Of a DNA stretch of 64,000 nt, positions 59,651-64,000 are shown piece after piece. The stretch covers positions 13,039,501-13,103,500 of the forward strand of contig JAVTVJ010000001.1 of NCBI GenBank assembly GCA_034509425.1. Direction: 5' to 3'. This DNA is from Eopsaltria australis. Its lineage: Eukaryota; Chordata; Aves; Passeriformes; Petroicidae. The position numbers were made by a program, and so were the translations under genes. Below the pieces are notes generated by a model. That model ran no database searches, was not told the origin of the DNA, and saw nothing but the letters and a program-made list of their open reading frames with translations. Position 1 is the first letter of the stretch, and each line of letters starts with the position of its first letter.

Positions 59651-60607
59651 GAAAACAGAGGTTTGCTTCTTCTTCTGCTTTCAGGCTTGGCCCTTTTGTA
59701 GTCAGTTGTGCCCTGCAGGCACAAGGTGTAATAATTACAGCTCCAGAGGACTGCAGCAGATATCTGGCTTAAGGTGCAGAAAGCCATGAAACCTCAGACT
59801 GGATAAACCAGTATGGAGAACAACAGAATGATGTGTTTTGAACAGCAACACGGTCACTTGTTGGCATTCAACTCTTAGCTTCGAAGTCTTTGGCTTTCTT
59901 TTGCAAAACATGTTTACAATTCAACTTAGATAATTCATTCCTAAAAAACACCCCAAATCCAAAACCCCAGAAAATAGCTGGATTTCAAACCAACTGATGC
60001 ATGGTCAATCTCACAGGCATTTAAGTTAAACTCAGCCTTACTTCACCCAGTGGCTGTCCTCCTTCTTGCTGATGGGCTTCTCTACTAAGGTTGCAGCTGC
60101 TGTCAGCAGAACAAAAACTGCAGAAGGATTTAGAAGATATAGTACCATGTTTCTAATGGCAGGAACAATATTCCTGCTCCAACTCGTTTCCTTGCTCATC
60201 TTTGTTCATCACACTGTTTTAAGCTGGTTTATTTGTTGTTTTTTACCAGCTCCTGGCCTTTGCATTGCAGAGCAGAGATGCTGGCTGGAGAGCTCAGCCT
60301 CCCTTCAGGGCTCAGTCTGGGGCAGGGAGGCTATTGCCAACCAGCAGGGTGTGATCAGAAATTTATGGCCAATTCTGCCAAGGCCAGGTTTGCAGCAGCC
60401 CACCAGCTGACTGGGAGCCATCAGGGCTGTAAGCATTTCCTTGGCTCCTGGGCAGCTGTGGCCAGAGAAGGAGACTGGCCCTGTCAAAGCCAGGGCTTGC
60501 TTTGCCTTTTATTGACCAGAGCAGCAGTTCCTCCTCCAAGCATGCATGGGGTGGGAGGAGGTGTGGGGAATGAGTCCCACCAGGGTGGGACTGGCCAGAG
60601 GAACTGG

Positions 60608-60765
60608 TCTGGGTTGCAAGGAACATTTACAGGTCATCTAGTCCAACCTCCCTGCAATAAGCAGGGACATCTTCAACTAGATCAGGTTGCTCCAAACCCT
60701 GTTCAGCCTGATCTCGAATGTTTCCAGGGGTGGGGCATCTATGACCTTCAGAATTTCTCACTGGA
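60608..60765 (-). mobile_element. CR1 LINE 3' fragment
   Basis: The + strand reads GGTCTGGGTTGCAAGGAAC, CAGGTCATCTAGTCCAACCT, AGCAGGGACATCTTCAACTA, GATCAGGTTGCTCCAAACCC and GGGGTGGGGCATCTATGACC. This is the reverse complement of a CR1 3' region of a slightly different subfamily from those at 4447 and 53805. It lacks the terminal CACAGAAT part. Confidence 0.85.
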
Positions 60766-60825
60766 ATGGCTTCCACCATGGAGAATATAGACAAAAATGC
60801 TGCTGAGATAAGGCATGCAAGTAGT

Positions 60826-60930
60826 TCACAGAATCACATAATATTCTTAGTTGGAAGGACCCAAAAGGATCAACAAGACCAACTCTTAGCCCTGCACAGG
60901 ACATCCCCCAAATATCACATCATGTACCTC
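60826..60930 (-). mobile_element. CR1 LINE 3' fragment, second subfamily
   Basis: The + strand starts TTCACAGAATCACATAATAT and continues TCTTAGTTGGAAGGACCCAA, AAGGATCAACAAGACCAACT, CTTAGCCCTGCACAGGACAT, which is the reverse complement of the CR1 subfamily with the 'ctcttagccctgcacaggac' signature. It lies only 60 bp from the previous CR1 piece. The two belong to different subfamilies, so they are separate insertions rather than one split copy. Confidence 0.85.
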
Positions 60931-61250
60931 CTGCTTAGCTTACCCAAAATACAGACTTGAAAGTCCTAAAGAGTGCAGAGTTGAGGAGTTAGACTGTAGG
61001 ACTAGCCTATTGCATAGGGAAGACACTAAAACCTGAGTATTTTTTGTTGGACAGTAAGTAACCAAATCCAAAAATCTACAGGAAAAACCCCAAAAAATAT
61101 GAGTTTATATACTAAAAAGATTCAAAGATGTGAGGGGTATTTTTTTTCTGGAAGATACAGCACAGAGTTTTTGTTTGATTGTCTGCTTTATGTTACCACA
61201 TCATTATTTCAAATTATTCCACTTTATACCATATCAAGAAGTGTGCTGCG

Positions 61251-61311
61251 GTAGGACATACTTTGTGTATCAAGAACTTGTGGTAAGACACACTTTTGTG
61301 TATCGAGATAC
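61251..61311 (+). repeat. Two-copy imperfect near-tandem repeat (~28 bp)
   Basis: Copy one, GTAGGACATACTTTGTGTAT then CAAGAAC (61251-61277); copy two, GTAAGACACACTTTTGTGTA then TCGAGATAC (61283-61311). They share about four fifths of their positions with a one-base gap. This is a short local duplication in a DLGAP1 intron. Confidence 0.6.
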
Positions 61312-64000
61312 AGGGGCACCTTCCTCAGTGCCCTTAGAGAATATGGAGAAGGACCATCTGTCTACTGCAGTCTCCCATGGCAGTATTCTTACTCCAGAAA
61401 ATACCATTTTTTCAGTATTCAAAAATTCTTGTGATGGCAAATCAAGTACAATTACCAGCTGATGGTATATCTAGAACAATGAGTGAGACAATTTTTGGCG
61501 TGAGAATGTAATAGGAGGAGATCATGCGGGAGGTAAGATAAACTGCAAGAGAGACTAAAACTGATTACAGAGCTATGGGACTGAAAACCCCTTGTTCGCG
61601 AAGAATGCATGCTAATTGTTCTGGCAGAATAAATTATTTCTTCTTTTCCTGCTTCAGTAGAACTGGTTGACTTCTAACAACTCGATTATCTTCTATAAGT
61701 GAGGAGGGTGGTCCCTTGAGGTCAAGAAGAGTTACAGGCAGAGAGGAAGGACAAACAGAAATGGACAAAAATTGAAGTGCCCTGAGATTGCATGGATCAG
61801 TTTCATTAGGTACACATTTCAAAACTGCCCTGGAAGGAAAAAGGGAAGAACATTTTTGTTAGGGTTTTGTCAGCATCACGGGGAAGGTCAGGTGAGAGGT
61901 AGAAGAGTAACAGCAGTAAGATCATGAGGTTGAAAGAAATGTGTGCCAATTTCTCTCCAAGAGAAAGACTGGACAGTTACTGTATAAATGCTAGAAATCA
62001 CAGAGCTGCAGGTAGGGAATAGGTATGAAAAAGATTATTGAGAACAGGCAGCATAAAGAACTGAGGGTAAGAGGAACAGCAGCAATGGGTCGAGTTCCAA
62101 TGTGGTCAGGTAGCAGGAGGCACATTTATCCTTGGAGCAGCACAAGAGGAGGAGGCAGACTGAGGCATTTGTCTTGGCAGGAGGCCCATGATACAGAGAG
62201 TGAAGGGCCAATGAAAGGTCTTACAGATGGAAGATTGAAGAGAGAGAGCTGTCCTCTGAATATGCTCTATTTTTGAATGACTTAGATAAAAAAATGGAGG
62301 CAAAATGTTTTGCTTATTTGGTCCAAACACAGAAGCAGGAATATTTAAAAGGACATGAGGAGGTAAGACTCCCTAGTGAGAGAATGACAATTGTATGAGG
62401 TGAGGGAAAGGGGAAGGAAAGAGCAGGAAGCCAAGAAGAGGACTGAAAGTTGTGGCAGGCTTTTGGTGCATTAGGCAAAGAGCTTTCTTGTTTTGTGACA
62501 GTGTACCTAATAGCTTTGACTGTCAAGGAACCTGATCAATTTACTGTATTTATCCTTTCTGCTGTGTCATTCTTCTCATTTTATACTTATTTAGTATTTC
62601 TGAAGCCTGGAATATTTTTAAAAACATTAATTTCTCAAAGATTCAGCTAAAAAGGGCCTTTCTTAGGCTTTGCAGATGTTATGGTGCAGGGGCAGTGAAA
62701 AATGTACTGTATTTACAATTCTATTCCTGTAACAGATAATCAATACATTGTGCTCTGCTGTGTTAGAGGGGAAAAGAAAAAAAAAGAGTATGAGTGCCCA
62801 ACTGTGATGATAAGCCCTTTGTGTCTTGAGTGCACTCATTTTCTAAGGATTAGGGGCTGTCCTTTATCAGCCAGTTCACTTCTGAAAGTCCATGATAGAT
62901 TGCTGCTTGCCTGCTTTGCTCCAAACAGCAGCAACCTCAACTTTATCAGCAAGGAAACCCCCAAACACAGCTGTCAGTAAGTAATGCAGAAATATTGCTT
63001 TCTCAGGGCAGACTCTCGCAGGCAAATCTTACCTTTTCCTCTGGAGCAATAAAAACTGCAGTAGAAAGAGGACTTTGGAAGTAAGGTATTTACAAACAGC
63101 CATTTCTTTCTTTTTTTGCGGGGAGGGGGAGGGTTGGGCTTTTAGGGTAGTTATTTCCTTTGTGCTCAGGGTGAAGTGAAATGGTCCTTCAGCATCTATT
63201 CTAATGTGCTCATTTATCTAGTGCTGGAAGAGTTGCGGGTAAATGGGGCTAAGGTCTAACACATAAAGAAATGTCTGCCAGCAAGAGATGTTTTAGCAGG
63301 TTAATAGGAACTTGGTAACAGCCTAGCAGGGTCATTGCAAAATCACATTTCTTTTTGCTGAAATCACTTTAGCCTTTTAAAACCACAGGAAAATGCTTTG
63401 CTACTTTACAGGGAGATTTGGTTGAATTGAAAATGGTGTAGATAGCATACTACTTTTGAGTATTTTTAGCAGATGTAGGAAAAAAACAGTGTGAAAATGG
63501 ACATCTCCACTGGCTCCTGCAGTCAGCAGGCCAGAGAAGGGGAGAGAGCCTGAATTTTGTCAGCTCAGATTTGCTGCACCCAGGTTTTCTCTGGAGAAAT
63601 TGCAAGGATAACTCTTCCCTCACTGACAAGTCATACTGCACAGAGGCTTTGTCTATGACACAGGAGGGTGCTTTATCAGCAAAGTGGCTCCAGCATCCAA
63701 AAGTCTCGCTGTGCCCAAGCAGCCTGAGAAAAGAGAAGCAAGACTTGGGTGGGTGCTTGGAGTCACAGCAACAGTTGGTAGGCCTGCACACTCAGAAGCA
63801 AGAGGAGAGTCTGGCTTTTCTTCAGCCACTGAATCCAGTTTTGGGAAGGAAGTAAGATTTGCAGTTGTGGTCAAGCACCCAAAAATTTTATGTGTCTTCT
63901 AAGTGCTATGCACAGTTATGTTGCCCTGTAATGTAACTGCAAATCTGGCATCAGAAAGAAACATACCCCTTAAAGACAGCTGCTCTAGTTTATTTTTTAT

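Larger units (their letters stand above)
56092..64000 (-). other. DLGAP1: DLGAP1 intron, continuing past the right edge
   Basis: At least 7.9 kb. It contains three CR1 or CR1-like pieces (58050-58490, 60608-60765, 60826-60930), a 50-nt A-run (59598-59647), an A-run at 57773-57791 and a near-tandem imperfect repeat at 61251-61311. A frame at 61822-61634 has a good upstream acceptor but no matching donor. No further DLGAP1 exon was recognised. Confidence 0.75.

Noticed and set aside
63450..63902. Overlapping frames on both strands near the right edge
   Set aside because: They oppose each other over the same bases, show no DLGAP1-like sequence and lack convincing paired splice sites.

Overview
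This window is vertebrate nuclear DNA, almost certainly from a bird. Genes are split by GT/AG introns, exons are small islands in non-coding DNA, and there are CpG islands, microsatellites and four recognisable copies of avian-type CR1 LINE 3' ends. Only two protein-coding genes can be supported. They are convergent and match the vertebrate TGIF1-DLGAP1 neighbourhood. The species cannot be told from the sequence. Nothing prokaryotic, viral or plasmid-like was seen, and no CRISPR array, operon or tRNA.

Layout. 1-9.7 kb: non-coding DNA upstream of TGIF1, with one CR1 copy, a relic of an older CR1/L3-like LINE and a G-quadruplex-prone run. 9.76-12.96 kb: a large CpG island holding a 15-bp minisatellite, a CAGT tetranucleotide array and the TGIF1 promoter. 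12.18-21.5 kb: TGIF1 on the + strand in three coding exons (12181-12196, 18890-19116, 20447-21013), which join in frame to a 269-residue TALE homeodomain repressor. 21.5-37.6 kb: intergenic DNA between the two 3' ends, with a second compact CpG island near 30.8-31.15 kb that has splice-site-like signals and no assigned gene. 37.64-41.42 kb: AT-rich DNA read as the DLGAP1 3' UTR on the - strand. 41.42-64 kb: the last four coding exons of DLGAP1 on the - strand (56091-55673, 46567-46476, 44612-44460, 41629-41420) and their introns. The rest of that gene lies beyond the right edge.

Function. From known family biology, TGIF1 is a nuclear co-repressor of SMAD and retinoid signalling. DLGAP1 (GKAP/SAPAP1) is a postsynaptic scaffold, and the window holds its C-terminal GH1 domain and the Shank-binding C-terminus. 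They are neighbours rather than a functional unit. Their exon joins, frames and hallmark motifs can all be read directly. UTR limits, promoter sites, repeats and regulatory calls are less certain and are marked so. No new biological system was found. The best leads are the orphan CpG island at about 30.8 kb and a 22-bp perfect palindrome in TGIF1 intron 1.
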